64,000 nt of DNA from Limosilactobacillus pontis (GCF_002940945.1 NZ_PNFV01000005.1:62001-126000), one strand, 5' to 3'; shown: positions 26,996-36,828, counted from the first letter of the stretch. Notes: generated by a model from the letters alone, not told the origin. Numbers and translations: made by a program.

Positions 26996-29128
26996 TTACT
27001 TCTGGACAGCCTCTTGATAGTCACCGTTTGGACAAACGACCTGCTTGCCACCCTTAACTTTCTTTTCGACTAGGTAGTGACCATCCTTTGGACACTGGCG
27101 GCCAATCGGCTTGTCCCAGGAGACAAAGTCACAGTCTGGATAGCGAGAACAACCGTAGAATACCCGGTTTTTCTTGGACTTGCGTTCAACCACGGTTCCC
27201 TGGTGGCACTTTGGACAAGTGACCCCAGTATCCTTAACGATTGCTTTCGTGTTCCGACACTTTGGAAAACGTGAACAGGCGTAGAATTTACCGTAACGTC
27301 CCATCTTGATAACCATTGGAGCCCCACAGATGTCACAGTCCATTCCAGCCAATTCATCACGCATCTGGATCTTGTCAACCTGCTGTTCAGCATCCTTGAC
27401 TTCCTTAGAGAATGGCTGGTAGAAACTGTCAACCACCTTGATCCAGTTTTGCTTGCCTTCCTCGACCCGATCCAGTTCACCCTCGACATCAGCAGTAAAC
27501 TTGGCGTTGACAATCTCAGGAAACTGCTGCTCAATGATCCGGTTGACGATCTCGCCAAGCTCAGTTGGCTCAAAGTGACGGGAAACCAGCCGGACGTAAT
27601 AGCGCCGCTGGATCGTGTCTAGAGTTGGTGCATAGGTTGATGGCCGGCCAACCCCGTTCTGCTCCAAGGTCTTGATTAGAGCCGCTTCGGTATAACGAGC
27701 CGGTGGCTGGGTGAAGTGCTGTTCTGGATTATCATTGACCATTTTAGCAGTGTCGCCCTCGTTTAGGTCAGGAAGGAGGTTATCTTTTTCCTCACCGCGT
27801 TTGTAAACCTTGGTAAAGCCGGGGAATTTAACCTTGGAACCGTTGGCCCGGAAGTCAACCCCGTTTTGTTCGAGGTCAACCGTCATCGTGTCTACCACTT
27901 GAGGTGTCATCTGACTAGCCACAAACCGCGACCAGATCAGGCTGTAGAGCTTGTATTGGTCCCCGGTAAGGTACTGCTTCATTGCTGCCGGAGTCCGGTA
28001 GACGGAGGTCGGCCGGATGGCCTCATGGGCGTCTTGAGCTCCCTCAGGCAGTTTTCCCTTCACCGGCTTAATAGCGGCGTACTCACCACCGTACTGCTCG
28101 TGGATAAACTTAGAGGCTTCGTGCTTGGCAATCGAGGCAACCCGGGTGGAGTCCGTCCGCATATAAGTGATCAGGCCAACCGGTGCCCCCTGCTTGATGT
28201 CAATTCCTTCATAGAGCATCTGCGCCGCCATCATGGTTTTCCGAGTCCGGAAGTTCAGACGGCGGTTAGCATCCTGCTGCATGGTTGAGGTCGTATACGG
28301 TGGCTGCGGCTGCCGCTTCCGCTCCTTGCGTACTACTTTGGTAATGGCAAAGTTCTTCCGCTTATCCAATTTGCCCAAGATAGCCTGAACATCAGCATTA
28401 TTGTGTAAGCGAGACTTCTTACCACCCTCACCGTAGAAACTTGCCTGGAAACGATCATGGTCGTGGGTAAACTCAGCGTCGATCGTCCAATATTCCTCTG
28501 GCTTGAACTTCTTGATCTCATTCTCCCGTTGGATAATCAAGTTAAGGGCCACCGACTGTACCCGTCCAGCACTTAGTCCCTTCTTGACCTTCTTCCAGAG
28601 AATTGGACTGATAGAATACCCCACCAGCCGATCCAAGACCCGGCGTGCCTGCTGGGCATCTACCAAGTCCATGTTAATGGTCCGGGGTTCCTTGAAAGCC
28701 TCCTTGACCGCATCCTTGGTAATCTCATTGAAGGTCACCCGATTCTTCTGATGGTCATCGAGTTTTAGAATGTTTGAAACGTGCCAGGCAATCGCCTCTC
28801 CCTCCCGGTCGGGGTCTGATGCCAGGTAGATAGCCTTGGCGTTCTTAGCATCCTTCCGCAGTTCCTTGATGACGTCCCCTTTGCCCCGGATTGAGATATA
28901 ATCGGGTTGATAATTGTTCTCAACGTCGACCCCCATCCGGCTCTTGGGTAGGTCACGGATGTGTCCCAGACTGGCGACGACCTTGTATGACCGTCCCAGA
29001 AACTTACCGATTGTCTTCGCCTTCGATGGTGATTCTACGATTACCAGGTTTTTTCTTGGTTTAGCGCGCCGGGTGGTCTTCCGACGGCTAGTCTTTTTTG
29101 TCTTACTTGTCGTTGTTTTGGTTGCCAT
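26996..29128 (-). CDS. topA: DNA topoisomerase I
   Basis: A 710-residue type IA topoisomerase that relaxes negative supercoils. Toprim residues are in [10 protein letters not shown] and S-D-P-D-R-E-G-E-A. The active tyrosine is in [13 protein letters not shown] lysine/arginine/threonine-rich N-terminal extension of ~25 residues precedes the core. Two four-Cys zinc fingers follow the core (C-D-I-C...C-S-R-F-P-K-C and C-P-K-C...C-S-R-Y-P-D-C); the third keeps only two cysteines. Promoter TTGACA-17-TTAATA lies upstream at 29169-29197. Confidence 0.97.
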   Translation of the reverse strand: MATKTTTSKTKKTSRRKTTRRAKPRKNLVIVESPSKAKTIGKFLGRSYKVVASLGHIRDLPKSRMGVDVENNYQPDYISIRGKGDVIKELRKDAKNAKAIYLASDPDREGEAIAWHVSNILKLDDHQKNRVTFNEITKDAVKEAFKEPRTINMDLVDAQQARRVLDRLVGYSISPILWKKVKKGLSAGRVQSVALNLIIQRENEIKKFKPEEYWTIDAEFTHDHDRFQASFYGEGGKKSRLHNNADVQAILGKLDKRKNFAITKVVRKERKRQPQPPYTTSTMQQDANRRLNFRTRKTMMAAQMLYEGIDIKQGAPVGLITYMRTDSTRVASIAKHEASKFIHEQYGGEYAAIKPVKGKLPEGAQDAHEAIRPTSVYRTPAAMKQYLTGDQYKLYSLIWSRFVASQMTPQVVDTMTVDLEQNGVDFRANGSKVKFPGFTKVYKRGEEKDNLLPDLNEGDTAKMVNDNPEQHFTQPPARYTEAALIKTLEQNGVGRPSTYAPTLDTIQRRYYVRLVSRHFEPTELGEIVNRIIEQQFPEIVNAKFTADVEGELDRVEEGKQNWIKVVDSFYQPFSKEVKDAEQQVDKIQMRDELAGMDCDICGAPMVIKMGRYGKFYACSRFPKCRNTKAIVKDTGVTCPKCHQGTVVERKSKKNRVFYGCSRYPDCDFVSWDKPIGRQCPKDGHYLVEKKVKGGKQVVCPNGDYQEAVQK

Positions 29129-29168
29129 AAAGTAGGCTCCTCACGTTCTAGATTAATTTCTCTTCTAT

Positions 29169-29197
29169 TATTAATCCATTTAACCATTATCTGTCAA
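29169..29197 (-). promoter_or_regulatory. Promoter of topA
   Basis: On the minus strand TTGACA (29192-29197) and TTAATA (29169-29174) with 17 bases between. About 40 bases upstream of the start codon. Confidence 0.65.
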
Positions 29198-29240
29198 ATC
29201 AGAAAAGCCCTTTTTGAGAAATTAACCCAAAAAGACACAA

Positions 29241-30098
29241 TCACGCAAATTCGTCAATTATATCTTGTGCCCGCAGGATTGGCTTGGCTCCAGCCGCAAT
29301 CAACTCGTTACAGCCCAGTGACCGGATGGTATCGATCCGACCCGGAACAGCGCAGACGTTGCGATTTTCATCAAGGGCCAGGTTGGCCGTGATTAGGCTG
29401 CCACTGCGCCGCTTGGCCTCCACCACCAGGAGAGTCTGGACCAGTCCAGCAATAACTCTGTTACGCTCGGGAAAATGATAAGCCAGTGGCGGCTCGCCCC
29501 AACCATATTCCGACAGGACCAGTCCCCGACTGGCCACTGCCGCCTGCAGCTGTTGGTTCTCCGCTGGGTAACACCGGTCAATCCCGCAGCCAATCACACC
29601 GATGGTCATCCCCCTGTGTTCCAGGGTAATCCGATGACTCAGCCCGTCAATTCCCCGTGCCAAACCGCTGACCACCACTAGCCGGTGCTTGACAATCTCA
29701 GGAATAAACCCCCGCAGGACGCCAACCCCGTAGGAAGACGCATCCCGAGCCCCAACGATTCCTAACCGCGGTCGCTGAAGCAGGGCCAGGTCCCCGGCAT
29801 AAAAAAGAACCAAGGGCGGACAAAAAATCTCCTTGAGCGATACGGGGTAAGCCGGGTCGACGATTGTAATATGAGGTTGGTCTTGATTAACCTGGACAGC
29901 CTGATCTAATACTGGGCTAGTCCAGTTGTTCAGCAGGGCAGTCTGGGACCGCCGACTGAGCTGACAATCGTCCACCAGGCGCGATAGATCATTGAAACAC
30001 CGTAATTGTTGCGCCCGGGTCCATAATCGAACTTTTGAAATTCGGCCAAGACCGCGGCAGAGACTTAATCGTAGTAAGAAATCACGTGCTTGTAACAT
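29241..30098 (-). CDS. dprA: DNA-processing protein DprA
   Basis: A 285-residue DprA/Smf protein, which loads RecA on incoming single-stranded DNA during transformation. The Rossmann-type core is visible: G-I-V-G-A-R-D-A-S-S-Y-G, V-S-G-L-A-R-G-I-D-G-L-S-H and I-G-V-I-G-C-G-I-D; later S-E-Y and F-P-E-R-N-R-V-I-A-G-L. An N-terminal helical domain is present; the C-terminal winged-helix domain found in some homologues is absent. It is the third gene of rbgA-rnhB-dprA. Its ribosome binding site is inside a hairpin (30103-30133). Confidence 0.95.
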   Translation of the reverse strand: MLQARDFLLRLSLCRGLGRISKVRLWTRAQQLRCFNDLSRLVDDCQLSRRSQTALLNNWTSPVLDQAVQVNQDQPHITIVDPAYPVSLKEIFCPPLVLFYAGDLALLQRPRLGIVGARDASSYGVGVLRGFIPEIVKHRLVVVSGLARGIDGLSHRITLEHRGMTIGVIGCGIDRCYPAENQQLQAAVASRGLVLSEYGWGEPPLAYHFPERNRVIAGLVQTLLVVEAKRRSGSLITANLALDENRNVCAVPGRIDTIRSLGCNELIAAGAKPILRAQDIIDEFA

Positions 30099-30102
30099 AA
30101 AA

Positions 30103-30133
30103 AGAACCTCCTACTAACTAAGTACGAGGTTCT
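30103..30133 (-). promoter_or_regulatory. Hairpin that masks the dprA Shine-Dalgarno and resembles a terminator
   Basis: AGAACCTC and GAGGTTCT form a perfect 8-bp stem with a 15-base loop. On the minus strand the GGAGG of dprA is the 3' arm, followed by TTTTT and the ATG at 30096-30098. Folding would block dprA translation and may also end the rnhB transcript. Confidence 0.65.
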
Positions 30134-30145
30134 AACCCAAAAACA

Positions 30146-30913
30146 CTAATTTAAGTAATCTTGTACCGGCCGAAACGACCGCCGGTGAATCGGCGTTGCC
30201 CCGTGGGCAGCTAGCCCAGCCAAATGCTCCTGAGTCCCATAACCCATATTCTCTGCAAAACCATAGCCTGGGTAAACCCGGTCATAGTCGCGCATCAGGT
30301 GGTCCCGATATTCTTTGGCAACGATACTGGCGGCGGCGACACTAACACTCTTCTGGTCCCCCTTGATTAGGGTTGTCTGAGGGATATCGAGCTGTAACGG
30401 TACCGCGTCAACAATCAAGTGGTCTGGCCGGTGGTGAAGGTTTTGCACTGCCCGAATCATAGCATCCTGGGTAGCTGCATAGATATTCAGCCGATCGATT
30501 GCTATCCGATCGTTGACGGCAATACTAACTTCCACGGCCTTGTTAACGATCTTCAAATACAATTGCTCACGTTCATGACGGGTCAGCTGCTTAGAATCAG
30601 TCACCTCAACCAGGTCAAAGTCTGGTTGCAAAATCACGGCACAAGTCACTACTGGCCCGGCCAATGGGCCCCGGCCGACCTCATCCATTCCTGCTACATA
30701 TCGACAGCCGTCCTTCCAGAGAGCTTCCTCGTAACGAAAGCGCCGGCGAAAAGCCGCACGGACCGCATTCAGCCGGTCGATCCGCCGATAAAACCGGGTC
30801 AGCGCCTGCTGGACGCCCTTGCGTGTATCTGTCTGGAGAGTAGTAACATACGGGTCACCCCGATCAGTCAGTTGACTGAGGTGTTTCTGGATCTGTTTTA
30901 CAGTCTCACTCAT
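30146..30913 (-). CDS. rnhB: Ribonuclease HII
   Basis: A 255-residue RNase HII that removes ribonucleotides from DNA. Catalytic acids are visible in G-M-D-E-V-G-R-G-P-L-A-G-P and in L-I-V-D-A-V; the S-I-V-A-K-E-Y-R-D motif follows. It carries the N-terminal extension common in Firmicutes. It overlaps rbgA by 8 bases. Confidence 0.96.
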   Translation of the reverse strand: MSETVKQIQKHLSQLTDRGDPYVTTLQTDTRKGVQQALTRFYRRIDRLNAVRAAFRRRFRYEEALWKDGCRYVAGMDEVGRGPLAGPVVTCAVILQPDFDLVEVTDSKQLTRHEREQLYLKIVNKAVEVSIAVNDRIAIDRLNIYAATQDAMIRAVQNLHHRPDHLIVDAVPLQLDIPQTTLIKGDQKSVSVAAASIVAKEYRDHLMRDYDRVYPGYGFAENMGYGTQEHLAGLAAHGATPIHRRSFRPVQDYLN

Positions 30914-31778
30914 TGATGCCCTCCGCGTTCAAATCACCCGGTACCTCCATCGTGATTGGTCCTAACTTACCCTTGCGTAAGTCAAAGATCAGCCGCTCAC
31001 TCGCCCTGTCATAGTCATCACGAAAGCCCATCTTCTCAGTGATGGTCAGAAGCAGGTCTGGGTCGGGCACCGCTTCTGCCATATCGGCAGCACTTAGCCG
31101 GTAACGCTGAGCCAGTTTCTCCGGCTGGTGTTCCCGCAAGTAGCGGAGTGCAAATAGGGCTACGTCGTCCTTAGGGTAGAGGCTATCTTTGATGGCCCCG
31201 CTCAACGCCAGCATCTGGCCCTGTTTGGCGCTGGCAAACTTGTGCCAGAGAACCCCCGGGGTATCCAGTAGCTCCAGGTCAGCAGAGGACCGTAGCCATT
31301 GCTGACCGGTTGTAACCCCTGGCCGGTTACCGGTGACGGCAACGTTACGCTTTACCAGATGGTTGAGGAGAGTTGATTTGCCGACATTCGGCACCCCGAC
31401 ACACATCGCCCGGATTGGCCGCTTCTTAAGCCCCTTGGCCGCTTCCTCAACAATCTTATCATGGAGGATCTCCTTGCTCTTGGCCGTCACTAGTTTGGCC
31501 ACATTGTGCTGACGAGAGTCAAGAGCAAGGACCGGCTGCCCCTGCTCTTTAAAGAACTGCAGCCACTCGGCCAGCCGGTCTGGGTCGGCCAGGTCGGTCT
31601 TGGTCATGATCAAGAGCCGTGGCTTGCTACCGGCAGCCAGGGTAACCTCCGGATTCTGTGAAGAATACGGAACCCGGGCATCAACCAGTTCAAACACGAT
31701 ATCGACCAGTGGCATCTGTTCCCGGATCTGCCGTAGAGCCTTGGCCATGTGGCCGGGAAACCATTGAATCACTGCCAT
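30906..31778 (-). CDS. rbgA: Ribosome biogenesis GTPase RbgA/YlqF
   Basis: A 290-residue circularly permuted GTPase that acts late in 50S assembly. The motif order is permuted: G4 T-K-T-D, then G1 G-V-P-N-V-G-K-S-T, then G3 D-T-P-G-V. The N-terminus shows the typical W-F-P-G-H-M-A-K-A. Upstream of rnhB with overlap. Normal length. Confidence 0.97.
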   Translation of the reverse strand: MAVIQWFPGHMAKALRQIREQMPLVDIVFELVDARVPYSSQNPEVTLAAGSKPRLLIMTKTDLADPDRLAEWLQFFKEQGQPVLALDSRQHNVAKLVTAKSKEILHDKIVEEAAKGLKKRPIRAMCVGVPNVGKSTLLNHLVKRNVAVTGNRPGVTTGQQWLRSSADLELLDTPGVLWHKFASAKQGQMLALSGAIKDSLYPKDDVALFALRYLREHQPEKLAQRYRLSAADMAEAVPDPDLLLTITEKMGFRDDYDRASERLIFDLRKGKLGPITMEVPGDLNAEGINE

Positions 31779-31792
31779 AACTCACTACCTCC

Positions 31793-32014
31793 TTAGTTCA
31801 TTGCGTCTAAGTACCGTTGCCAAGCCGAATCAAAGATGGTCATTGACGGCAGGTACTCGGCGTTTTCCTCCAGGTACTTGGAAATCTCATCGAAATCGGT
31901 TGACTGCTTGGGAAAGCTGCTATCCAAAAAGGCGTTGTTAGCAAACTGCTCCACCTCGTCGGCATTAGTCGGCTTACGTTGGGTCATCAGAAAACGATAA
32001 AAACTATCACGCAT
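31793..32014 (-). CDS. YozE family SAM-like protein
   Basis: A 73-residue protein of the YozE/UPF0346 family, a small helical fold resembling SAM domains: F-Y-R-F-L-M-T-Q-R, then A-x-x-A-F-x-D-x-S-F-P-K near the middle. Function unknown in the family. It lies between ypmS and rbgA with short gaps, so it is probably co-transcribed. GGAGGAG precedes the ATG. Confidence 0.9.
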   Translation of the reverse strand: MRDSFYRFLMTQRKPTNADEVEQFANNAFLDSSFPKQSTDFDEISKYLEENAEYLPSMTIFDSAWQRYLDAMN

Positions 32015-32027
32015 TATTAATCTCCTC

Positions 32028-32627
32028 CTAGTTGTCAGTTGGCACGGTGATCAGGAAGCGGAAGCGTCCGTCTGCCATGTTGATCTCTTGAGCCGAATAC
32101 TTTAGCGAACGGTGCTTGCTGTAACGATTGAGGTCGAGCAGAATCGTCTTCTTCTTAGCGTCGATTGAAACCCACTTTGGGATATTGTAGTTCTTAGCAA
32201 TGTACCCCATCACAAAACGCAGTGGAATGTTCAGCTGGCCGACTGAGAGCCCTTTAGCCCGAAGTAAGACGTTGCCCTCCTTAGTCATCTGCGGAATGAA
32301 GTTGATGGCGAAGCGAACCTTGATCCCCATAAACTTGGTGTCACCAACCAAGGTAGCGTACTTTTTGCCCACCATGAAGTGGTACTTAACCTGCTGCCCC
32401 TTTAGAAACTTGTTCAAGTAGTTGGCCGACAAGGCATTGACCTGTTTGCGGTTTAGGTCTACCGTCAGTGAGGTATTGCTAACGGTGGCCGATCGACTGA
32501 CCTCGGGAGCCGGTGCTGGCGCGGCAGCTTTATGAATCACCACCGCCCCACTGATGATAATCGCCGCCAATAAGACAAAGAAAGCCCACTTCCAGATATT
32601 AATACTCTTCTTCTCTAGCTTACTCAT
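32028..32627 (-). CDS. YpmS family membrane-anchored protein (DUF2140)
   Basis: A 199-residue protein with one N-terminal membrane segment (residues ~13-33) and an extracytoplasmic domain of the DUF2140/YpmS family (L-N-R-K-Q-V-N-A-L-S-A-N-Y-L near residue 60). Role unknown. It follows the SGNH hydrolase gene by 7 bases, the same pair as ypmR-ypmS of Bacillus. Confidence 0.88.
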   Translation of the reverse strand: MSKLEKKSINIWKWAFFVLLAAIIISGAVVIHKAAAPAPAPEVSRSATVSNTSLTVDLNRKQVNALSANYLNKFLKGQQVKYHFMVGKKYATLVGDTKFMGIKVRFAINFIPQMTKEGNVLLRAKGLSVGQLNIPLRFVMGYIAKNYNIPKWVSIDAKKKTILLDLNRYSKHRSLKYSAQEINMADGRFRFLITVPTDN

Positions 32628-32634
32628 TATTATT

Positions 32635-33567
32635 CTACCTCTTTACGTATTCCCAACTGTGGTGGTGCACCATTACTTTGAATAGCTGTCGAGCAATGTG
32701 CTCATAGCCAGTGTGGTTCGGGTGGAAGTTATCATCAGTGGAAATATAATCGTTTAAATTCTTATCTTTATTATCCATGACCTGAATAGACTGAGCCTGG
32801 CTGACCTTGCCGTGGTTGACCTTGTTTTCCTTTGCTGCCAGTTGCTGACGAGCCGCCTTGGTTCGATACTGGCCATACGACATCAAATGATTAATGTCCA
32901 CAAAGTACATCCGTGGGTACCCCTCCATCACCTGCTGAGTTGTCCGATTCCAATAAGCGATGGCGTCACTGATGGTAGTTACATCTGGAAAGTAGGTGTA
33001 AAAGGGATTGTAGATACTCATAACAAAGATCGGGGCATGCGGATTTTGTTTGCGGACCGCTGTAAAGAGTTTATTAAGCTTGATTCGGTAGGTCTTGCTG
33101 GCGGTCTTGACATCAGCATCGATTTGTTTGGGTGATTCAGTAGCATCCTGCTCCAATTTCTGCATCAGGTCATTGCCCCCGACTGTCATCGTGATTACGT
33201 TAGCCTGACGAAGATCCTGACGAATTTTCTTCTGGCTATTCAACCGGGCTAGAATCTGGTCTGATCGATCGCCGCTAACCCCGTAGTTGACAGTTGTCAC
33301 CGTCGTTCGCTTATAACGATGTTCAATCTTCTTCTTGATAATTCCAACATAACCGCCGTTGTTGGTCTCGTCGCCCTGACCATGGGTGAGCGAGTCGCCT
33401 AAAGCTACCAGCTTAACATGCTTACGCTCCACATATCGAGGCTTTTGGACGCTAAGCTGTTCCTGGTTCTGCCCCCTGGGAGCGGGGGTATGCGAATGCC
33501 AGAACCAGCCAGCCCCAACCACGATAATGATCGTCAAGACAATGACCAACCAGCCTCTCTTTTTCAC
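32635..33567 (-). CDS. SGNH/GDSL hydrolase, membrane-anchored (YpmR-like)
   Basis: A ~310-residue secreted or anchored esterase/lipase-like protein. The four SGNH blocks are visible: V-A-L-G-D-S-L-T-H-G with the nucleophilic Ser, Y-G-V-S-G-D, V-G-G-N-D-L, and D-N-F-H-P-N with the catalytic Asp/His. One N-terminal membrane helix. I chose the GTG at 33565-33567 because AAGGGGTG precedes it; the frame is open 9 bases earlier. Substrate unknown; it may act on envelope lipids or teichoic substituents. Confidence 0.9.
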   Translation of the reverse strand: MKKRGWLVIVLTIIIVVGAGWFWHSHTPAPRGQNQEQLSVQKPRYVERKHVKLVALGDSLTHGQGDETNNGGYVGIIKKKIEHRYKRTTVTTVNYGVSGDRSDQILARLNSQKKIRQDLRQANVITMTVGGNDLMQKLEQDATESPKQIDADVKTASKTYRIKLNKLFTAVRKQNPHAPIFVMSIYNPFYTYFPDVTTISDAIAYWNRTTQQVMEGYPRMYFVDINHLMSYGQYRTKAARQQLAAKENKVNHGKVSQAQSIQVMDNKDKNLNDYISTDDNFHPNHTGYEHIARQLFKVMVHHHSWEYVKR

Positions 33568-33586
33568 AAATAACACCCCTTTTAGA

Positions 33587-33620
33587 TAAATAAAGGCGGC
33601 CGCTTATCATGACCGCCGTG
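33587..33620 (-). terminator. Likely terminator after degV
   Basis: GGCGG (33613-33617 as its complement) pairs with CCGCC (33595-33599) around a 13-base loop, followed by TTTATTTAT on the minus strand. The stem is short; strength uncertain. Confidence 0.5.
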
Positions 33621-33624
33621 TTTA

Positions 33625-34467
33625 TTATTCAGTATAGTATAGCAGGCAACAGGCCCCCATCCCTGTGTGAGTGGCGATGATCGGAACCGTCTCCCGTACA
33701 GTAACCTTGATGTTTGGGTAAAGCTTGTTTAGAGCCTCCTTAAGCCGGGCAACTTCCTTATCAGCCTGGACGTGGGAGATACCGATTGCCTTAACCTTGG
33801 GACCGGCAGCCATCTCATCCAGCAGCTTGTCCCATTCCTTGTGAATAGCCTTGGTTCCTCGTCCCTTCATCAAAATATGGATCTGCCCGCCGTAAACCTG
33901 GAGCATCACCTTAATATTCAGCAAATTGGACAAGGCGCCGGCAAACTTACTAATCCGGCCACCAGCAACCAGGTTATGGAGATTATCAATTGCCAAATAG
34001 AGCTTGCTCTTATTCAAGACTTCCTTCATTTTAGCAATGGCATCATCGACACTTCCCCCGTTCTCCAGGATCTGGGCTGCCTCTATAACTTGAAAGGCCA
34101 TCCCCTGGTCGGTCGTTTGTGAATCGTAAACCGTCACCTTGGTTTTAGAGAGCTCGGCCGCCTGTTCTGCTGCATGCACGGTACCAGAGATGGAAGCCAT
34201 CATTGTCACACAGAGGACCTCACTACCATCCGCACCGAGCTTGTCAAAGGCATCAACAAACTTACCAATTGGCGGTTGGGACGTCTTCGGCAAGGACTTG
34301 GCATTCTTCATCATCTCGGGAAACTGCTCGTTGGTGATCGTTTCCTGTTCCGTATAAACCGTCCCATCGATCATTACGGTTAATGGAACAATTGTAATAT
34401 TATATTTTTTAATCTCCTCTGCGGTCAGGCCGACAGAAGAATCACAAACTATCTTTACCTTTGCCAT
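33625..34467 (-). CDS. DegV family fatty-acid-binding protein
   Basis: A 280-residue DegV protein (FakB-type), which presents fatty acids to the kinase FakA for phosphorylation. It starts with V-K-I-V-C-D-S-S-V-G-L and has a T-S-Q-P segment that contacts the fatty acid carboxylate. FakA is not in this window. The gene is monocistronic, with a perfect palindrome in its upstream region (34506-34530). Confidence 0.92.
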   Translation of the reverse strand: MAKVKIVCDSSVGLTAEEIKKYNITIVPLTVMIDGTVYTEQETITNEQFPEMMKNAKSLPKTSQPPIGKFVDAFDKLGADGSEVLCVTMMASISGTVHAAEQAAELSKTKVTVYDSQTTDQGMAFQVIEAAQILENGGSVDDAIAKMKEVLNKSKLYLAIDNLHNLVAGGRISKFAGALSNLLNIKVMLQVYGGQIHILMKGRGTKAIHKEWDKLLDEMAAGPKVKAIGISHVQADKEVARLKEALNKLYPNIKVTVRETVPIIATHTGMGACCLLYYTE

Positions 34468-34505
34468 GGAAAATCTACTCTCCCTGTGTATATCTATGTT
34501 ATAAT

Positions 34506-34530
34506 TTATCTAGTTACAAAAACTAGATAA
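34506..34530. promoter_or_regulatory. Perfect 10-bp inverted repeat upstream of degV
   Basis: TTATCTAGTT and AACTAGATAA around a 5-base loop. On the minus strand it overlaps a TTGTAA -35 (with TAGATA 17 bases on), so it could be a regulator operator. About 40 bases before the degV start. The 130 bases further upstream are AT-rich and show a TAGTATAGCAAATAT stretch for the divergent hemolysin III gene. Confidence 0.5.
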
Positions 34531-34659
34531 GAGGTTTATAAAACTATTATACACACTTTATTAAATGTCGAATAATTAATTTAGTTAATATTCAGTTTTT
34601 AGTATAGCAAATATCGATGAAGAATTCATCGCTGATCAACCAGAAAGGGGTTAAATATT

Positions 34660-35316
34660 ATGATTAAAACACCGACTAATTCTAACCGGCCACAGAACCG
34701 GCAGGAACTGTTAATAGAGATCGCCAATGCAGTGACCCACGGAATTGGGGTTGGCCTTGCGATTGCTGGATTGGTTTTCTTAATTATCCGTGCTGCCCAG
34801 ACTGGTGATCCGATGCGGGTTGTCACCTTTACAATCTATGGTAGCATCCTGATTCTCTTCTACATGTCATCGACCCTATTTCACGCCCTCTATTTCACCC
34901 GGGCCCGCCACCTCTTTCGGATATTTGACCATGCCATGATCTTCATCCTGATCGCCGGCACCTATACTCCCTACTGTCTGGTTGCCATCCGCGGTTGGGC
35001 AGGCTGGACTCTCTTCGGGATCATCTGGGGACTAGCAGTGCTCGGTGTCATCTATAAGAGCATCTGGCTTAAGCACAAAAGCAAATACTCGACCTTAATT
35101 TATATCCTAATGGGCTGGTTGTGCGTTTTCGCCTTCGTTCCCCTCTGGCACGCACTGGGACCGGTCGGCTTCGGCCTCTTGGTAGCCGGGGGCGTCACTT
35201 TCACGATCGGTACCCTGCTTTACAGTCGACCAACCCGCTACACGCACCTCATCTGGCACCTGTTTGTCCTGTTGGGGACAGCCTTCATGTACTTCTCTAT
35301 CCTATTTTTCGTTTAA
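34660..35316 (+). CDS. Hemolysin III / PAQR family membrane protein
   Basis: A 218-residue seven-helix membrane protein. Family residues are visible: N-A-V-T-H-G-I-G in helix 1, S-S-T-L-F-H-A-L, D-H-A-M-I-F in the middle and L-I-W-H-L near the end. Bacterial members are called hemolysin III, but in most species the role is unclear and may concern lipid metabolism or metal-dependent hydrolysis. Its last 15 bases overlap the end of convergent folA. Confidence 0.92.
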   Translation: MIKTPTNSNRPQNRQELLIEIANAVTHGIGVGLAIAGLVFLIIRAAQTGDPMRVVTFTIYGSILILFYMSSTLFHALYFTRARHLFRIFDHAMIFILIAGTYTPYCLVAIRGWAGWTLFGIIWGLAVLGVIYKSIWLKHKSKYSTLIYILMGWLCVFAFVPLWHALGPVGFGLLVAGGVTFTIGTLLYSRPTRYTHLIWHLFVLLGTAFMYFSILFFV

Positions 35317-35799
35317 TCGCCACTGTTCAAACCAGCAAACCGGTACAGGTCCATCATCGCTGACGGTCTGCCGATCCACCAAATGCCACCGGGAATAATC
35401 AACCGGCGGCATTTTTGTGTCGCCGTCGTAATGTCCGTTGATCACCGTCTTCTCTAGGACCGTTGCTAATGGCAACAGAGCCGCAAACACCCTGGCCCCG
35501 CCAATTACACAAGCATTTTCACCAATTGGAAGCTGATCAAGTAGTTCTTTTAGAGCTGGCAGGTCATGAACTACTGTCACTCCGGGAATCGCCAAGTTCT
35601 GACGGGTCAGAACGATGTTTTCCCGGTGAGGCAAGGGACGACCGATCGATTCATAAGTCCGTCGACCCATGATGACTGGATGCCCCATCGTTACCCGCTT
35701 GAAATGGCGCATATCGGCTGGCACATGCCAAGGCAGGGCATTATTCTTACCAATCCAGCCATCCAAATCCTCGGCCCACACAAAACTAATCGCTGTCAT
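35302..35799 (-). CDS. folA: Dihydrofolate reductase
   Basis: A 165-residue enzyme that reduces dihydrofolate to tetrahydrofolate with NADPH. The active-site region is L-P-W-H-V-P-A-D-M-R-H-F-K, the NADPH loop G-R-R-T-Y-E-S-I-G-R and later V-I-G-G-A-R-V-F. I chose the ATG at 35797-35799; the GTG 9 bases earlier is part of the GAGGTG ribosome binding site. It is 10 bases after thyA, which produces its substrate. Confidence 0.96.
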   Translation of the reverse strand: MTAISFVWAEDLDGWIGKNNALPWHVPADMRHFKRVTMGHPVIMGRRTYESIGRPLPHRENIVLTRQNLAIPGVTVVHDLPALKELLDQLPIGENACVIGGARVFAALLPLATVLEKTVINGHYDGDTKMPPVDYSRWHLVDRQTVSDDGPVPVCWFEQWRLNEK

Positions 35800-35809
35800 T
35801 ATCGTCACC

Positions 35810-36772
35810 TCACACCGCTACTGGAGCCTTGATGGCCGGTTCGTGGGTGTAGTTCACCAGGCGGATGTCGGCCATTTGATACTGGTCAATCGGCTTAGGA
35901 GCAGCTGGCAGGAGCAGCTTAGGCGCCGCATGAGGAGTCCGGGAAAGCTGTTCTTTGACCTGGGTAAGGTGATTGAGATAGATGTGGGCATCCCCTAGCG
36001 TATGTATGAAGTCCCCCGCTTCCAGACCGCACTGATGAGCGATCATCTCTGTCAGCAGAGCGTAACTGGCAATATTAAAGGGAACCCCCAGAAAAATATC
36101 TGCGCTGCGCTGGTAGAGCTGGCAACTCAGCTTACCATCGTTGACGTAGAACTGAAACATGGTGTGGCACGGTGGCAGGGCCATCGATGGCACATCCTCA
36201 GGATTCCAGGCAGAAACGATCATCCGCCGGGAGTCGGGAGTCGTTTTGATCTGATGAATCACGTTGGCCAATTGATCGATCGTATCCCCCTGACTCGTCT
36301 TCCAGTGTCGCCACTGGCTCCCGTAAACCAGGCCCAGGTCCCCATATTTCTTGGCAAACTCATCGTCTTCAAGGACTCGTTGACAAAAAGCCTTTTTCTC
36401 GGCCAGGTACTGTTTCTTGAACTCTGGGTCCTTCAGCCAGCGGTGACCGAAGTCCGTCATATCCGGGCCATGATACTCTGAACTGGTAACCCATTTTTTA
36501 AAGGCCCACTCGTCCCAGATGTGGTTATGGTGCTGAAGAAGGAATCGGATATTGGTGTCCCCCCGGAGGAACCAAAGCAGTTCACTCTTGATCAGGCCAA
36601 AGGGGACTTTCTTGGTAGTCAGCAGTGGGAAGCCCTGACTGAGGTCAAAGCGCATCTGGTAGCCAAAGACCGACCGCGTGCCCGTTCCCGTCCGGTCCGA
36701 TTTCTCGTGGCCATTTTCCAGAACGTAGCGGGCCAGGTTGAGGTACTGCTGTTCATTAATGTTTTCTGCCAT
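35810..36772 (-). CDS. thyA: Thymidylate synthase
   Basis: A 320-residue ThyA that methylates dUMP to dTMP and yields dihydrofolate. The catalytic Cys is in [10 protein letters not shown]. The N-terminal motif R-T-G-T-G-T-R is present. The start is the ATG at 36770-36772 with AAGGAG upstream; the frame runs further to 36901 without conserved sequence. Longer than enteric ThyA by the ~50-residue insert typical of lactobacilli (residues ~90-140). Confidence 0.97.
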   Translation of the reverse strand: MAENINEQQYLNLARYVLENGHEKSDRTGTGTRSVFGYQMRFDLSQGFPLLTTKKVPFGLIKSELLWFLRGDTNIRFLLQHHNHIWDEWAFKKWVTSSEYHGPDMTDFGHRWLKDPEFKKQYLAEKKAFCQRVLEDDEFAKKYGDLGLVYGSQWRHWKTSQGDTIDQLANVIHQIKTTPDSRRMIVSAWNPEDVPSMALPPCHTMFQFYVNDGKLSCQLYQRSADIFLGVPFNIASYALLTEMIAHQCGLEAGDFIHTLGDAHIYLNHLTQVKEQLSRTPHAAPKLLLPAAPKPIDQYQMADIRLVNYTHEPAIKAPVAV

Positions 36773-36828
36773 CTTGTTGTCGCACTCCTTATCGTAGTTG
36801 GTAATAATATAACACAGATCGACCAGTA

